Assembly: GCF_001314325.1 (NCBI RefSeq)
Contig: NZ_CP009430.1
Span: forward strand, 248,001-312,000
Length of the DNA stretch: 64,000 bases
Source: Sphingopyxis macrogoltabida
GTDB taxonomy: Bacteria; Pseudomonadota; Alphaproteobacteria; Sphingomonadales; Sphingomonadaceae
Reading direction: 5' to 3'
In this document: piece after piece, positions 39,628 to 48,149 of the stretch
How the letters are laid out: the number at the start of each line of letters is the position of its first letter
How positions within the stretch are numbered: the stretch's first letter is position 1
Notes under the pieces: model-generated
Told to the model about the DNA's origin: nothing
Database searches by the model: none
The model's input: the letters and a program-made list of their open reading frames with translations, nothing else
Translations under genes and position numbers: made by a program

Positions 39628-40754
39628 GCCGGATAGCCAAGCTGGCTGACCACCGCATAGTCGGCCATCCGCAGATCCTCGTCGGCGCGTCCGTCCGCAA
39701 AGGGTGCAATGGCTTCGGCGGCGCTCTCGCGCGCAGCCACGTCACCTAAGCGGCCTTTCAAGGGCTGCAAGGCCGCTACGACATCGGCAATGAAGGCCGG
39801 AAGCGTCTCCTTGCGGGCGTGCCGATCATAGTCGGTCTTCCCAAGGAAGAGCGTCTGGATCATGTTCCGCGGTTCGGGGCGCTGAATGAGATGCGCGAAG
39901 ATCGCCATTTCGCTGCGGATCGCACCATCGAAGCATTGCGGGAGACCGAACTCGATACAGTCGAGGATCGCGATCGGCGCCGGATAATAGCCCTCGGTCT
40001 CTGCCATTACACGGGCGCGCACCGGATCGATCTGCGCCGACACCGAGGCCGGCCCCAGATCGAGCCAGTCCTCCTTGTCCCACGGCTGTGCGGCTTCCGG
40101 CCGCGAGAGAAGCCAGGCCTCGGCGGCCGCGACTTCGTCGCCCTCCGGGACGAGCGCATGGACAAGGCCTGCATCGAGCGCCGCCTGTCCAGCGAGGCGA
40201 GCGCCCTCGAGCAGGATCGGCAGGGCGGCCTGGACGCCGACGAGGCGCGGGAGGCGCTGCGTCCCCCCCGCGCCGGGAAGCAGACCGACGAGCGATTCCG
40301 GAAGCCCGAGCGCGGCACGCGGGCTGTCGACGAGAACACGGTAGTGCGTCGCGAGCGAAAGCTCGCAGCCTCCCCCGAGCGCGAGGCCGGCAATCGCCGA
40401 GGCCACCGGCTTGCCGGCGGTCTCAAGCGCGCGGAGGGCAGCGCTCAGCGGGAAGAAATGGTCGAAGGCGATGGTGAAGCGTTCGCGCGCCGGCGCCGCG
40501 ACGATCATGTCATATGCAACGCCGAGTTCGGTGAGATCGGCCCCTGCGCAAAAGGCATTGTCCTTGCCTGACCGGACAAGTACGCCGAGGACATCGCTCG
40601 TACCGAGCCAGGCCGCAAAGGCCTTGAGCTCATGGATCGCGGCGTTCGAGAAGACGTTCATCGTCCGTCCCGGCGCGTCGAAGACAAGATGGACGAGGCC
40701 ATTGTCCTGAAACTCCAGCCGGAACTGTTCCATGGCGGGCGGCGGATTGGTCAT
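39582..40754 (-). CDS. Enoyl-CoA hydratase/isomerase, classical active site with C-terminal extension
   Basis: A 390-residue protein with an N-terminal crotonase domain (residues ~8-200). Oxyanion-hole parts are DNAFCAGADLTEL and ALGGGCELSLA. Both catalytic glutamates of hydratase are kept, in GGGCEL and GLPESLVG, followed by LPGAGGTQRLPRL. The C-terminal ~190 residues resemble the helical segment after the hydratase domain of FadB/FadJ-type proteins, without a dehydrogenase domain. It would hydrate a trans-2-enoyl-CoA. ATG follows AAGGAAAG. It is the last gene of the 49-39.6-kb operon. Confidence 0.87.
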   Translation of the reverse strand: MTNPPPAMEQFRLEFQDNGLVHLVFDAPGRTMNVFSNAAIHELKAFAAWLGTSDVLGVLVRSGKDNAFCAGADLTELGVAYDMIVAAPARERFTIAFDHFFPLSAALRALETAGKPVASAIAGLALGGGCELSLATHYRVLVDSPRAALGLPESLVGLLPGAGGTQRLPRLVGVQAALPILLEGARLAGQAALDAGLVHALVPEGDEVAAAEAWLLSRPEAAQPWDKEDWLDLGPASVSAQIDPVRARVMAETEGYYPAPIAILDCIEFGLPQCFDGAIRSEMAIFAHLIQRPEPRNMIQTLFLGKTDYDRHARKETLPAFIADVVAALQPLKGRLGDVAARESAAEAIAPFADGRADEDLRMADYAVVSQLGYPAYLGGPFASRRAAST

Positions 40755-40768
40755 CGTCTTTCCTTCGG

Positions 40769-42160
40769 TCAGGGGGCGGGCGCAAGCCGGCCCTTGCGGA
40801 CCTTGCCGGCGTCGTCGCGCACGGGCTGGGTCCGGGTTTCGAGGCTGCGCGGATGCTTTTCGCGCGCAAGCCAGGGATTGAGAAACTGGCCAAGCTCGGC
40901 GAGGCTGAGCGTGCCCGTATCGGCTTCGACAACGGCATGAACGGCCTGACCGAGATCGGGGTGCGGAATGCCGACGACGGCGCAGGAGCGGACCGCCGGG
41001 TGTCGGAGGATCGCCGCCTCGACTTCGGCCGGCCAGACGTTGACGCCGCCCGAGATGATGAGGTCGGTGCGCCGGTCGGCAAGGTAGAGATAGCCATCGG
41101 CATCGAGCCGGCCGATATCGCCGACCGATTCCCACCCATCGGACGTGGCCCGCCGTTCGGCGCCGATATAGCGATAGGTCGAGCCCGGCCCCCCGGGGGG
41201 CATGGCGAACACTTCGCCTTCCTCCCCCGCCTCGCACACCTGCCCGTCGTCGCGCAGGATCCGGAGGCGCCCGCCGCCGATCGGACGCCCGACAGAACCC
41301 GGGCGCTCAAGCCATTCGCGCCCGCCGATCCAGCAGCGCACCAGACCCTCCGTGGCGCCATAGACTTCCCAGATATGATCGCGCCCGCACCATTCGATCC
41401 ACGCCTGCTTGAGCCAGGGCGCCATCGGGGCCGCCGTGTGGACCACCATCGCCCAGCGCGAGAGGTCGTGACAGGCGCGCGCCGTCGGCGTGAGCGCCAT
41501 GATCCGGTGCATCATCGTCGGAACCATCAGCGCCCATGTAGCGCCCTCGTCGTCGATCAGCCCCAGCGCCGTCACGGCATCGAACTTGTCCATCGTGACG
41601 ATCGTCGAGCCCTTCCAGAGGGCGAAGACCGCCGCGCTGAAGGGCGCGTTATGATAGAGCGGCCCCGGTACCAGCACGCAGCTGTTCGCCGGAATTCCGA
41701 TGAAGTCGGTCCCCTCGGGAAAGCCTGCGCTTCTCCCGTCGACGATGACCTTCGGCACGCCCGTGCTGCCGCCGCTCGTACAAGCCTTCCACGATGCCGC
41801 GACATGCCTCGAAGCTTCGCCCTGCGGATCGCCCGGCGCAGGCCCCTCCTCCCCGCCCACGACGAGGCGGGGCTGCATGACGGCGATGATCGCTGTGCGC
41901 TCATGCGCCGTGATCTTCCAGGATATCGGCGCCGGGGTGGCGCCCGCGCGGTAAGTGCCGAAGGCGAGCGCGATGAAGTCGGGCCCGTTGGGCAGCGCGA
42001 AGGCAACGAGATCGTCGGCCGTCACACCGCGCGAGGTCAGCCACGCGCACCATTGTGCCGAGCGGCGATCGAGATCGCCCCAGGTCCAACGCGCCGCGCC
42101 GTGCACGATCGCGAGGCGATCGGGCGGAAAGGCGGCGGGGACGTCGGCGAGCGGGCGCAT
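40769..42160 (-). CDS. Acyl-CoA synthetase (AMP-forming), bile-acid/carnitine-CoA-ligase-like
   Basis: A 463-residue ANL ligase. The P-loop CTSGGSTGVPKVIVD uses the SGGSTG form found in BaiB-like and cyclic-acid CoA ligases. EVYGATEGLVRCW, LADRRTDLIISGGVNVWPAEV and a C-terminal GKVRKGRL (catalytic Lys) complete the fold. ATG 42158-42160 lies 2 bp after the BKACE stop; a longer frame upstream is only the overlap with that gene. In this operon it probably activates an alicyclic or branched acid, feeding the BadH/BadI-like enzymes. Substrate unknown. Confidence 0.87.
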   Translation of the reverse strand: MRPLADVPAAFPPDRLAIVHGAARWTWGDLDRRSAQWCAWLTSRGVTADDLVAFALPNGPDFIALAFGTYRAGATPAPISWKITAHERTAIIAVMQPRLVVGGEEGPAPGDPQGEASRHVAASWKACTSGGSTGVPKVIVDGRSAGFPEGTDFIGIPANSCVLVPGPLYHNAPFSAAVFALWKGSTIVTMDKFDAVTALGLIDDEGATWALMVPTMMHRIMALTPTARACHDLSRWAMVVHTAAPMAPWLKQAWIEWCGRDHIWEVYGATEGLVRCWIGGREWLERPGSVGRPIGGGRLRILRDDGQVCEAGEEGEVFAMPPGGPGSTYRYIGAERRATSDGWESVGDIGRLDADGYLYLADRRTDLIISGGVNVWPAEVEAAILRHPAVRSCAVVGIPHPDLGQAVHAVVEADTGTLSLAELGQFLNPWLAREKHPRSLETRTQPVRDDAGKVRKGRLAPAP

Positions 42161-42162
42161 CG

Positions 42163-43086
42163 TCAGAAGCCGACCTTGTCGCCGCCCTTGAGCGCCAGGA
42201 TTTCGCGCGCTTCGTCGGGTGTCGCGGCCTCGAGGCCGAGCCCTTCGATGATCTGGCGCACCCGCGTCACCTGCGCCGCGTTGCTCGGGGCGAGGACGCC
42301 CTTGTCGAGCCAGAGATTGTCCTCGAGGCCGACGCGGACATGTCCGCCCATCGCGGCCGCCTGCGCAGCGACCTTCATTTGCGACGCGCCGGCACCGAGC
42401 ACCGACCAACGATAATTGTCACCGAACAGCCGGTCGGCGGTGCGCTTCATATGCAGCACTTCCTCGGGATGCGGGCCGATACCGCCAAGGAGCCCGAAGC
42501 AGGTCTGGATGAACAGCGGCGCCTGCACGAGGCCCTCGGTCCAAAAATAATGGAGATTGTGGAGGTGGCTCGTGTCGTAGCATTCGAACTCGTAGCGCGC
42601 GCCGGTCGCGTTCAACGTCTCGAGCGCGTAGCGGATGTCCTTGAAGCTGTTGCGAAAGACGAGGTCGTGACTGCCCTCGAGCATCGCGGGCTCCCACTCA
42701 TGCTTGAACTCCTTGTAGCGCTTCAGCATCGGGAACAGCCCGAAGTTCATCGACCCCATGTTCAGGCTCGCGACCTCGGGCTTCCAGACCGCTGCGGGCT
42801 GCACGCGCTCTTCGACCGGCATATAGGGCGAGCCGCCGGTCGTGAGGTTCACCACGACGTTCGACGACTGCTTGATGACCTTGAGGAAGGGCTCGAACGC
42901 CTCGGGGCTCTGGTCAGGTCGCCCGTCTTCGGGATTGCGCGCATGGAGATGGACGATCGCGGCACCCGCCTCGGCGGCGCCGAGCGCGCTTTCGGCAATT
43001 TCTTCGGCGGTCACCGGCAGATGCGGTGACATCGAAGGGGTGTGGATCGATCCGGTGATCGCGCAGCTGATGATGACCTTGCTCAT
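42163..43086 (-). CDS. Beta-keto acid cleavage enzyme (BKACE, DUF849 family)
   Basis: A 307-residue zinc enzyme. BKACEs react a beta-keto acid with acetyl-CoA to give acetoacetate and a shortened acyl-CoA. The TIM-barrel signature IVHLHARNPEDGRP holds zinc ligands His46 and His48. NLTTGGSPYMPVEERVQP and GHVRVGLEDNLWLDKG, whose Glu is near the metal, are conserved. It lies next to a CoA-transferase-fold gene and an acyl-CoA ligase. Members are not restricted to the aminohexanoate substrate, and the keto acid used here is unknown. It could shorten a keto acid produced by ring opening. Confidence 0.9.
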   Translation of the reverse strand: MSKVIISCAITGSIHTPSMSPHLPVTAEEIAESALGAAEAGAAIVHLHARNPEDGRPDQSPEAFEPFLKVIKQSSNVVVNLTTGGSPYMPVEERVQPAAVWKPEVASLNMGSMNFGLFPMLKRYKEFKHEWEPAMLEGSHDLVFRNSFKDIRYALETLNATGARYEFECYDTSHLHNLHYFWTEGLVQAPLFIQTCFGLLGGIGPHPEEVLHMKRTADRLFGDNYRWSVLGAGASQMKVAAQAAAMGGHVRVGLEDNLWLDKGVLAPSNAAQVTRVRQIIEGLGLEAATPDEAREILALKGGDKVGF

Positions 43087-43098
43087 ATCTCGTCCTTT

Positions 43099-44343
43099 TC
43101 AAAGTTTCGCCGCATAGGCGCGCCAGCCGGCGGTCAGCGCCTCGCGGTGCTGCGGGGCGGCGATGGCGACGAGCGCTTCGGCGCGCTCGTCGTAGGAAAG
43201 CCCCCGGATATCGGCAGCGCCGAACTCGGTGGCGATGATGTCGCTGTCCATGCGGCCGAGCGTCACCGGTCCCGCCGAGGCGCCCGGCAGCCCGATCCGG
43301 CTGATCGCGCCGCCATCGGCGGCGGCCGGCAGCGCGATGACGCGGAGCCCCCCGCCCTGCCGCGCGCCCGCCGTGAAATCGGGCGCGCCGCCTGGCCCCG
43401 ATATCAGCCCGCGCGGCCCGAATTCCGAAAAAGCCTGGCCGAGGAGATCGACCTCGAGCGCCGAATTGATCGCGACAAAATTGGCTATGCCCGCGATGAT
43501 TGCGCGGTCGTGCGTGACCGCGGCAGGAAGAAAGGCAAATTCTGGCCCCTCGATCGCGCGGTAGAGCCGGCGCGAGCCGATCGCGACCCCCGCGGTGACC
43601 GCCTGTCCCATTGCGAGCGCGCCCGCCTCGAGAAGATCGACAACCTCGTCGCCGACAAGTCCGCTGTGGACACGCAGGTTCCGCCGCCCGGTGAGCGCAC
43701 GCAAGATGGCGCCAGGCACCTTGCCGACCCCGGTCTGAAGCGTGGCGCCATCGGTGATCCAAGGCGCGACGTGGCCCGCGATCGCGTCAGCGACCGGGTC
43801 GGCGCTGCCATCGGGCTCGCCGTCGAACCCCGCCGACTGCTCAACATAGGCGGTGAGCGCGCTGAAAGGGATGCCGCTGTCGCCGCGCGTTCGCGGCATC
43901 GCGGAATTGATGTGCGCGATCCGGACCGGGATATGCGGCCAGAATTCGGCCGCGAAATCGACCGCGGGCCCGAAGCTGCAGACGCCCTCGTCGTCGGGCG
44001 GCGTTACCATGCAGATCAGCGCGTCGATCTGGATATTGCGGAGCCGGCGGCGGATGTCGCTGTAGCAAAGCGGCAGCTGTTCGACGCGCCCGCCCAGATC
44101 CTTCTTGAGCGGCGGGGTCACGAAGAAGGTCTCGACGCGCGCCGCAGCGCTCGCAAGATAGCTATGGCGATTGAGTCCCGGCACGAAAATGCCGGTGAAG
44201 GTCATCGCGCCGAGCCGCTCACCGGCTGCCATCACGGCCTCGGCGAGAAGCACAGATTCGCCCGAGGCTCCCGTCACCAGCACGCGCCCGCCGACCGGCA
44301 ACCAGTCGGCTATATCGGCGGGCAGGAAGGAAACGGGAGCCAT
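43099..44343 (-). CDS. CoA-transferase/hydrolase-fold protein (acetyl-CoA hydrolase family) lacking the catalytic Glu
   Basis: A 414-residue protein of the acetyl-CoA hydrolase / 4-hydroxybutyrate CoA-transferase family. Conserved blocks are IDALICMVTPPDDEGVCSFG, TLQTGVGKVPGAIL, LVGDEVVDLLEAGAL and AINSALEVDLLGQ. Family transferases carry the catalytic glutamate in H-(S/T)-E just before that third block; here the sequence is RVHSGLVGDEV, with Gly228 at the Glu position. Covalent CoA transfer is therefore unlikely. In steroid degradation IpdAB, of the related class I fold, lacks its Glu and hydrolyses a C-C bond. A similar ring-opening or hydrolytic task is possible. It lies 12 bp before the BKACE gene. 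Confidence 0.83.
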   Translation of the reverse strand: MAPVSFLPADIADWLPVGGRVLVTGASGESVLLAEAVMAAGERLGAMTFTGIFVPGLNRHSYLASAAARVETFFVTPPLKKDLGGRVEQLPLCYSDIRRRLRNIQIDALICMVTPPDDEGVCSFGPAVDFAAEFWPHIPVRIAHINSAMPRTRGDSGIPFSALTAYVEQSAGFDGEPDGSADPVADAIAGHVAPWITDGATLQTGVGKVPGAILRALTGRRNLRVHSGLVGDEVVDLLEAGALAMGQAVTAGVAIGSRRLYRAIEGPEFAFLPAAVTHDRAIIAGIANFVAINSALEVDLLGQAFSEFGPRGLISGPGGAPDFTAGARQGGGLRVIALPAAADGGAISRIGLPGASAGPVTLGRMDSDIIATEFGAADIRGLSYDERAEALVAIAAPQHREALTAGWRAYAAKL

Positions 44344-44361
44344 GTCGGTCGCTCGTCCGCC

Positions 44362-45156
44362 CTATTTCACATATTTGTGGAAATCGGGCGTCCGCTTCTC
44401 CTGGAAGGCGCGCATGCCTTCCTTCGATTCCTCGGTGTCGTAGAAGAGCTTGACCGAGTTCAGCGCCAGCATGGAGATGCCGCGGATATTGTCGCTGTCC
44501 GCATTGAAGCTGCGCTTGGCGAGCGCCAGCGCCGTCGGCGAGCGCTGCGCGATGATGTCGGTCCATTCGTTGACGGCGGCATCGAGTTCGTCGGCGGGCA
44601 CGACCTTGTTGACGAGGCCCATCTCGAGCGCTTCCTGCCCGCTATACTGGAGGTTCAGGTACCAGATCTCGCGGGCCTTCTTGTCGCCGACATGGCGCGC
44701 GAGGAAGGCGGTGCCCCAGCCCGCGTCGACCGAACCGACCTTGGGGCCGACCTGGCCGAGCTTCGCGGTGTCGGCCATGATCGAGAGGTCGCAGAGCGTC
44801 GCGAACACATTGCCGCCGCCGATCGCGAAGCCGTTGATGCGCGCGATCACGGGCTTCGGAATGTCGCGGATGATCGACTGGAGCTCGTCGATCGGCAGGC
44901 CGACGATACCGCGGCCGTCATATTGGCCGTCCTTCGCGCTCTGGTCGCCGCCGGTGCAGAAGGCCTTGTCGCCGGCGCCCGTCAGGACGACCGACGAGAC
45001 GCCCTTGTTATCGGACGCAAGCTTGAACGCCGCGATCAGTTCCTCGATCGTCTGTGCACGGAACGCATTATAGAGCTTCGGGCGGTTGATGATGATCCAC
45101 GCTGCGCGGTCGCGAATCTCGTAGAGAATGTCTTCAAATTCAGGAGTGCTGCTCAT
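44362..45156 (-). CDS. badI: 2-oxocyclohexanecarboxyl-CoA hydrolase type ring-opening crotonase (BadI-like)
   Basis: A 264-residue crotonase-fold protein with extended similarity to BadI of Rhodopseudomonas: YEIRDRAAWIIINRPKLYNAF, GAGDKAFCTGGDQS, KDGQYDGRGIVGLPIDEL, GQVGPKVGSVDAGWGTAFLA and a C-terminus EKRTPDFHKYVK. BadI hydrolytically opens the beta-keto ring of 2-oxocyclohexanecarboxyl-CoA to pimeloyl-CoA, in reverse of a Dieckmann condensation; MenB uses the same site. ATG follows AAAGGA. It is in the same operon as a BadH-like dehydrogenase and a MarR regulator, as in the cyclohexanecarboxylate genes. The actual ring may be substituted (terpenoid or steroid fragment). Confidence 0.85.
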   Translation of the reverse strand: MSSTPEFEDILYEIRDRAAWIIINRPKLYNAFRAQTIEELIAAFKLASDNKGVSSVVLTGAGDKAFCTGGDQSAKDGQYDGRGIVGLPIDELQSIIRDIPKPVIARINGFAIGGGNVFATLCDLSIMADTAKLGQVGPKVGSVDAGWGTAFLARHVGDKKAREIWYLNLQYSGQEALEMGLVNKVVPADELDAAVNEWTDIIAQRSPTALALAKRSFNADSDNIRGISMLALNSVKLFYDTEESKEGMRAFQEKRTPDFHKYVK

Positions 45157-45171
45157 GGTGAAATCCTTTCA

Positions 45172-45582
45172 CTAATTGTTTCGGTAAATCGCGTGCGAGC
45201 GCGCCATCACGCGCTCGCCGACCCGGGCGATCGCCTGCGTGAAGATCATGGTGCGCGTCTTTTTGATCAGTTCGACATGGGCGACGAGCCAGTCGCCCGC
45301 TAGCGGCGGCGCCAAGAAGTCGACATGCAGCGATATGGTCGGAGTGTGGTTGCTCCCATCTTCCTCGAGCGAAATGACGACCATGCCATGTCCGTCGAGG
45401 AAGGTCGCCATCGCGCCCCCATGCATGGCGCCGGTGGCATTGCAATGTTCGGGCTTGACCAACAGGCAATAGCGGGCGGACTCGCGATCTATCCAGATTT
45501 CGCCAATGGACCAAGGGCCCGTATTGGTGACGAAGGTCCGCTCCCAATTGCCGTCGACCGCCGGGCGTTCGACGTTGTTCAT
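45172..45582 (-). CDS. PaaI-type acyl-CoA thioesterase (hotdog fold)
   Basis: A 136-residue hotdog protein. HCNATGAMHGGAMATFLDGHG is the PaaI/4HBT signature, with the HGG region and the Asp used as general base. TPTISLHVDFLAPP forms the following strand. It would hydrolyse stalled or toxic CoA thioesters and recycle CoA. The start lies 4 bp after the BadH-like stop, and the stop lies 15 bp before the BadI-like start. It is an internal member of the ring-cleavage operon. Confidence 0.87.
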   Translation of the reverse strand: MNNVERPAVDGNWERTFVTNTGPWSIGEIWIDRESARYCLLVKPEHCNATGAMHGGAMATFLDGHGMVVISLEEDGSNHTPTISLHVDFLAPPLAGDWLVAHVELIKKTRTMIFTQAIARVGERVMARSHAIYRNN

Positions 45583-45586
45583 CGCG

Positions 45587-46351
45587 CTAAATCATGTTCA
45601 TGCCACCGGCGACCGAGAAGGTCTGGCCGGTGATGAAGCCCGCATCGTCGGATGCGAGGAAAGCGACGATGCCCGCATAATCCTCGGGCTCACCCATGCG
45701 CTTCAGCGGAATGCCGCGAACCATCGCGTCCTTCCACTTCACCGCCTGCTCGCCTTCGCCGAGCACGCTCGCCATCATCGGCGTGTTGGTCGGGCCCGGG
45801 CAGACGACGTTGAGCAGCACGCCCTTCGAGGCAAGCTCGCGCGCGACCGACTTGGTAAAGCTGATCAGGCCCCCCTTGCAGGCCGAATAGACTGCTTCGT
45901 TGCTCGTCCCGACGCGCGCGGCGTCCGACGCGATATTGATGATCCGCCCGCCGCCACGCGCGACCATGCGCGGTGCAACCGCGGCATGGGTGAACAGCGG
46001 ACCGTAGAGGTTGATCGCGATGATCTTGTCCCAGAGCGCCTTGTCGGTCGCGAGGAACGGCGACGGCTTGTCCCAGCCGGCATTGTTGACCAGCGCCCAA
46101 ATGGGGCCGAGATCGGCCTCGACCGCCTCGACCGCGGCGTTCACCGCGTCCTGGTCGCTGACGTCGAGCGCATAGGTCTTGATGACCGCCCCCTCGCCCG
46201 CGATCCCGGCGGTTTCCTCGCCGGCTTCCGCCTTGAGATCGAAGATCGCGACCTTGCAACCCTCGGCTGCGAGGCGGAGCGTAAGCGCCCTGCCGATACC
46301 CTGACCGCCGCCTGTGACGATCGCTACCTTGCCCTGCAAACCCAACACCAT
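45587..46351 (-). CDS. badH: SDR dehydrogenase, 2-hydroxycyclohexanecarboxyl-CoA dehydrogenase type (BadH-like)
   Basis: A 254-residue SDR with intact active site: VTGGGQGIGRAL for NAD, NNAGWDKPSPF, Ser in INIASDAARVGTSNEAVY, and Tyr-Lys in AVYSACKGG. The blocks NNAGWD, RIINIASDAARVG and VCPGPTNTPMM followed by DDAGFITGQ resemble BadH, which oxidises 2-hydroxycyclohexanecarboxyl-CoA to the 2-keto ester that BadI opens. ATG 46349-46351 follows AGGAGAG; upstream frame is not coding. Placement next to the BadI-like gene supports consecutive steps. Confidence 0.83.
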   Translation of the reverse strand: MVLGLQGKVAIVTGGGQGIGRALTLRLAAEGCKVAIFDLKAEAGEETAGIAGEGAVIKTYALDVSDQDAVNAAVEAVEADLGPIWALVNNAGWDKPSPFLATDKALWDKIIAINLYGPLFTHAAVAPRMVARGGGRIINIASDAARVGTSNEAVYSACKGGLISFTKSVARELASKGVLLNVVCPGPTNTPMMASVLGEGEQAVKWKDAMVRGIPLKRMGEPEDYAGIVAFLASDDAGFITGQTFSVAGGMNMI

Positions 46352-46365
46352 ATCTCTCCTGATTG

Positions 46366-46851
46366 CTAAGTCATGAATTCTGGATCGGAGCCCAGCGCCT
46401 CGGCCTCGCTTCCGGCGAGTTCGAGGAGCGTCTCCTTGATGGTCAGAAGTGTCGCGGCGGCCTGGTTCAGCGCATCCTCCGACACATTTTCGAGGATCTG
46501 GAGCTCGATCTGCTCCACATTCTCGCGGATGGTGATCACCATCTTGCTGCCGGCGCGGGTCAGATAGACGCGGCGCGCGCGGCCATCGCTCGCATCGGCG
46601 CGGCGTTCGACGAACCCTGCCGCTTCCATGCGGTCGAGCAAGCCGCCGATCGCGACCTTGGTGAGGTCGAGGTCCGCCGCGAGCGCGGTCTGGGTCATGC
46701 CGTCGCGGCGCGACAGGAAGGCGAGCACCCACCATTGCGAGCGGGTGATGCCGAGCGGCTTAAGCGCCCGGTCCACCACGACGCGGCGCAGGCGCGACAC
46801 GTCGTGAATGAGAAAGCCGAAGCGAAGTCCGGTGTTGAGGTCTTTGGTCAC
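46366..46851 (-). CDS. MarR-family regulator (BadR-like position)
   Basis: A 161-residue MarR protein. ALKPLGITRSQWWVLAFLSR, the HTH MTQTALAADLDLTKVAIGGL and the wing RRADASDGRARRVYLTRAG are complete. The GTG at 46849-46851 follows AAGGA; an ATG at 46947 without a ribosome site would add 32 residues and cover the intergenic dyad. The gene lies between an acyl-CoA dehydrogenase and the BadH-like gene. BadR, a MarR protein, controls the corresponding genes in Rhodopseudomonas, so a local regulator of ring degradation is likely. It may recognise the GTAAAC-N3-YTTAC dyads (unproven). Confidence 0.85.
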   Translation of the reverse strand: MTKDLNTGLRFGFLIHDVSRLRRVVVDRALKPLGITRSQWWVLAFLSRRDGMTQTALAADLDLTKVAIGGLLDRMEAAGFVERRADASDGRARRVYLTRAGSKMVITIRENVEQIELQILENVSEDALNQAAATLLTIKETLLELAGSEAEALGSDPEFMT

Positions 46852-46907
46852 AGCAGATCCTTGGTGTTGGTTTGCACCGCCACCGCTAGCCCCGATTGAT
46901 AGATTTT

Positions 46908-46934
46908 CAAAAGGAACTGTTTCGGAATCTTTTG
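46908..46934. promoter_or_regulatory. Dyad CAAAAG-N15-CTTTTG upstream of the marR gene
   Basis: A 6-bp inverted repeat in the 103-bp gap between the acyl-CoA dehydrogenase and marR genes, 57 bp before the chosen GTG. It is the only sizeable gap inside the operon and may hold an internal, autoregulated promoter. Confidence 0.35.
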
Positions 46935-46954
46935 GACCGCGTGCCATAATCCGG

Positions 46955-48121
46955 TCAGCCCCGGTTCTTCTGGAGCTTGCCCTTGAACATCTCGCGCGCG
47001 ATGATCGTCTTCATGATCTCGATCGAGCCGCCCGCGATCTTGACGATGCGCGCATCGGCATAGGCCCGGCAGATCGGATATTCCCACATATAGCCCCAGC
47101 CGCCGAACAGCTGGAGACACTTGTCCGCAGTCTCGCAGTGCAGTTCGGACGTCACCATCTTCGCCATCGCGGCGTCGACGGGATCGAGCTCGCCCTTCAT
47201 GAAAAGGTCGATACATTTGTCGGTGAAGACGCGCGCCATCACCGAGCGCGCCTTGAGATCTGCAAGCACGAACTGGGTGTTCTGGAAATCGCCGATCGAC
47301 TGGCCGAACGCCTGGCGCTCGGCAGTGTAGTCGACCGTCCATTCGAGCATCACCTCGGTGACCGTCGCCGAGCGGATCGCCTGCGCAAGGCGTTCCTGCG
47401 GCAGCTTGGTCATCATGAGCTTGAAGCCTTGCCCCTCGCCGCCAAGCATTGCGCTCTCGGGAATGCGCATATTGTCGAAAAAGAGCTCGGACGTGTCCTG
47501 CGCCTTCATGCCGAGCTTTTCGAGATTCTGGCCGCGGTTGAATCCGGGGGTCGCCGCATCGACGAGGAACAAGGTTACGCCGTGCGCGCCGGCCTGGCTG
47601 TCGGTCTTGGTCGCGAGCACGATGACGTCGCAAAGCTGCCCGTTCGAGATGAAGACCTTCTGGCCGTTGATCACAAACTCGTCGCCGTCGCGCACCGCCT
47701 GCGTCCGCACGGCCTTGAGGTCGCTGCCCGCGTGCGGCTCGGTCATGCCGAGCGAGCCGATCGCCTCGCCCCGGACCATCTTGGGCAACCAGTGGCGCTT
47801 CTGCTCCTCGGACCCGAAGGAGAGGATGTAGGTTGCGACAAGGTCGGTGTGGATCAGGAAGCCGGGACCACTCGCGCCGACGCGCCACAATTCTTCATAG
47901 ACGACGGCGTCGAAAAGATAGTCGAGGCCGAGCCCGCCATATTCCTCGGGCACGGTGCAGCAGAGCATGCCCGCCTCGCCCGCCTTCAGCCAGAGCTCGC
48001 GCGGGACGATGCCTTCCTTTTCCCACCGGTCATGATGCGGGACGATTTCCTTCTCCACAAATTTGCGGACGGACTCGCGCCACATTTCATGTTCTTCGCT
48101 AAAAATATTGCGTTCGATCAT
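46955..48121 (-). CDS. Acyl-CoA dehydrogenase (long-chain/branched type)
   Basis: A 388-residue FAD enzyme. The sequence LGMTEPHAGSDL is the FAD/acyl-CoA motif. LPQERLAQA carries Glu on the helix used by long-chain and isovaleryl enzymes. The C-terminal IVKIAGGSIEIMKTIIAREM lacks the medium-chain Glu, consistent with that choice. FGGWGYMWEYPI is the adenine-side loop. It would introduce the first double bond of a cyclic or branched acyl-CoA, comparable to AliB in cyclohexanecarboxylate degradation. It follows the SDR at 48150 by 28 bp. Confidence 0.9.
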   Translation of the reverse strand: MIERNIFSEEHEMWRESVRKFVEKEIVPHHDRWEKEGIVPRELWLKAGEAGMLCCTVPEEYGGLGLDYLFDAVVYEELWRVGASGPGFLIHTDLVATYILSFGSEEQKRHWLPKMVRGEAIGSLGMTEPHAGSDLKAVRTQAVRDGDEFVINGQKVFISNGQLCDVIVLATKTDSQAGAHGVTLFLVDAATPGFNRGQNLEKLGMKAQDTSELFFDNMRIPESAMLGGEGQGFKLMMTKLPQERLAQAIRSATVTEVMLEWTVDYTAERQAFGQSIGDFQNTQFVLADLKARSVMARVFTDKCIDLFMKGELDPVDAAMAKMVTSELHCETADKCLQLFGGWGYMWEYPICRAYADARIVKIAGGSIEIMKTIIAREMFKGKLQKNRG

Positions 48122-48149
48122 CGCCTAGGCCCCTTTAATCTCTTGGTCT

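Noticed and set aside
43042..45303. 753-codon plus-strand open frame across three minus-strand genes
   Set aside because: It runs opposite clear BadI-like, CoA-transferase-fold and BKACE genes, has no recognisable motif and spans gene boundaries.
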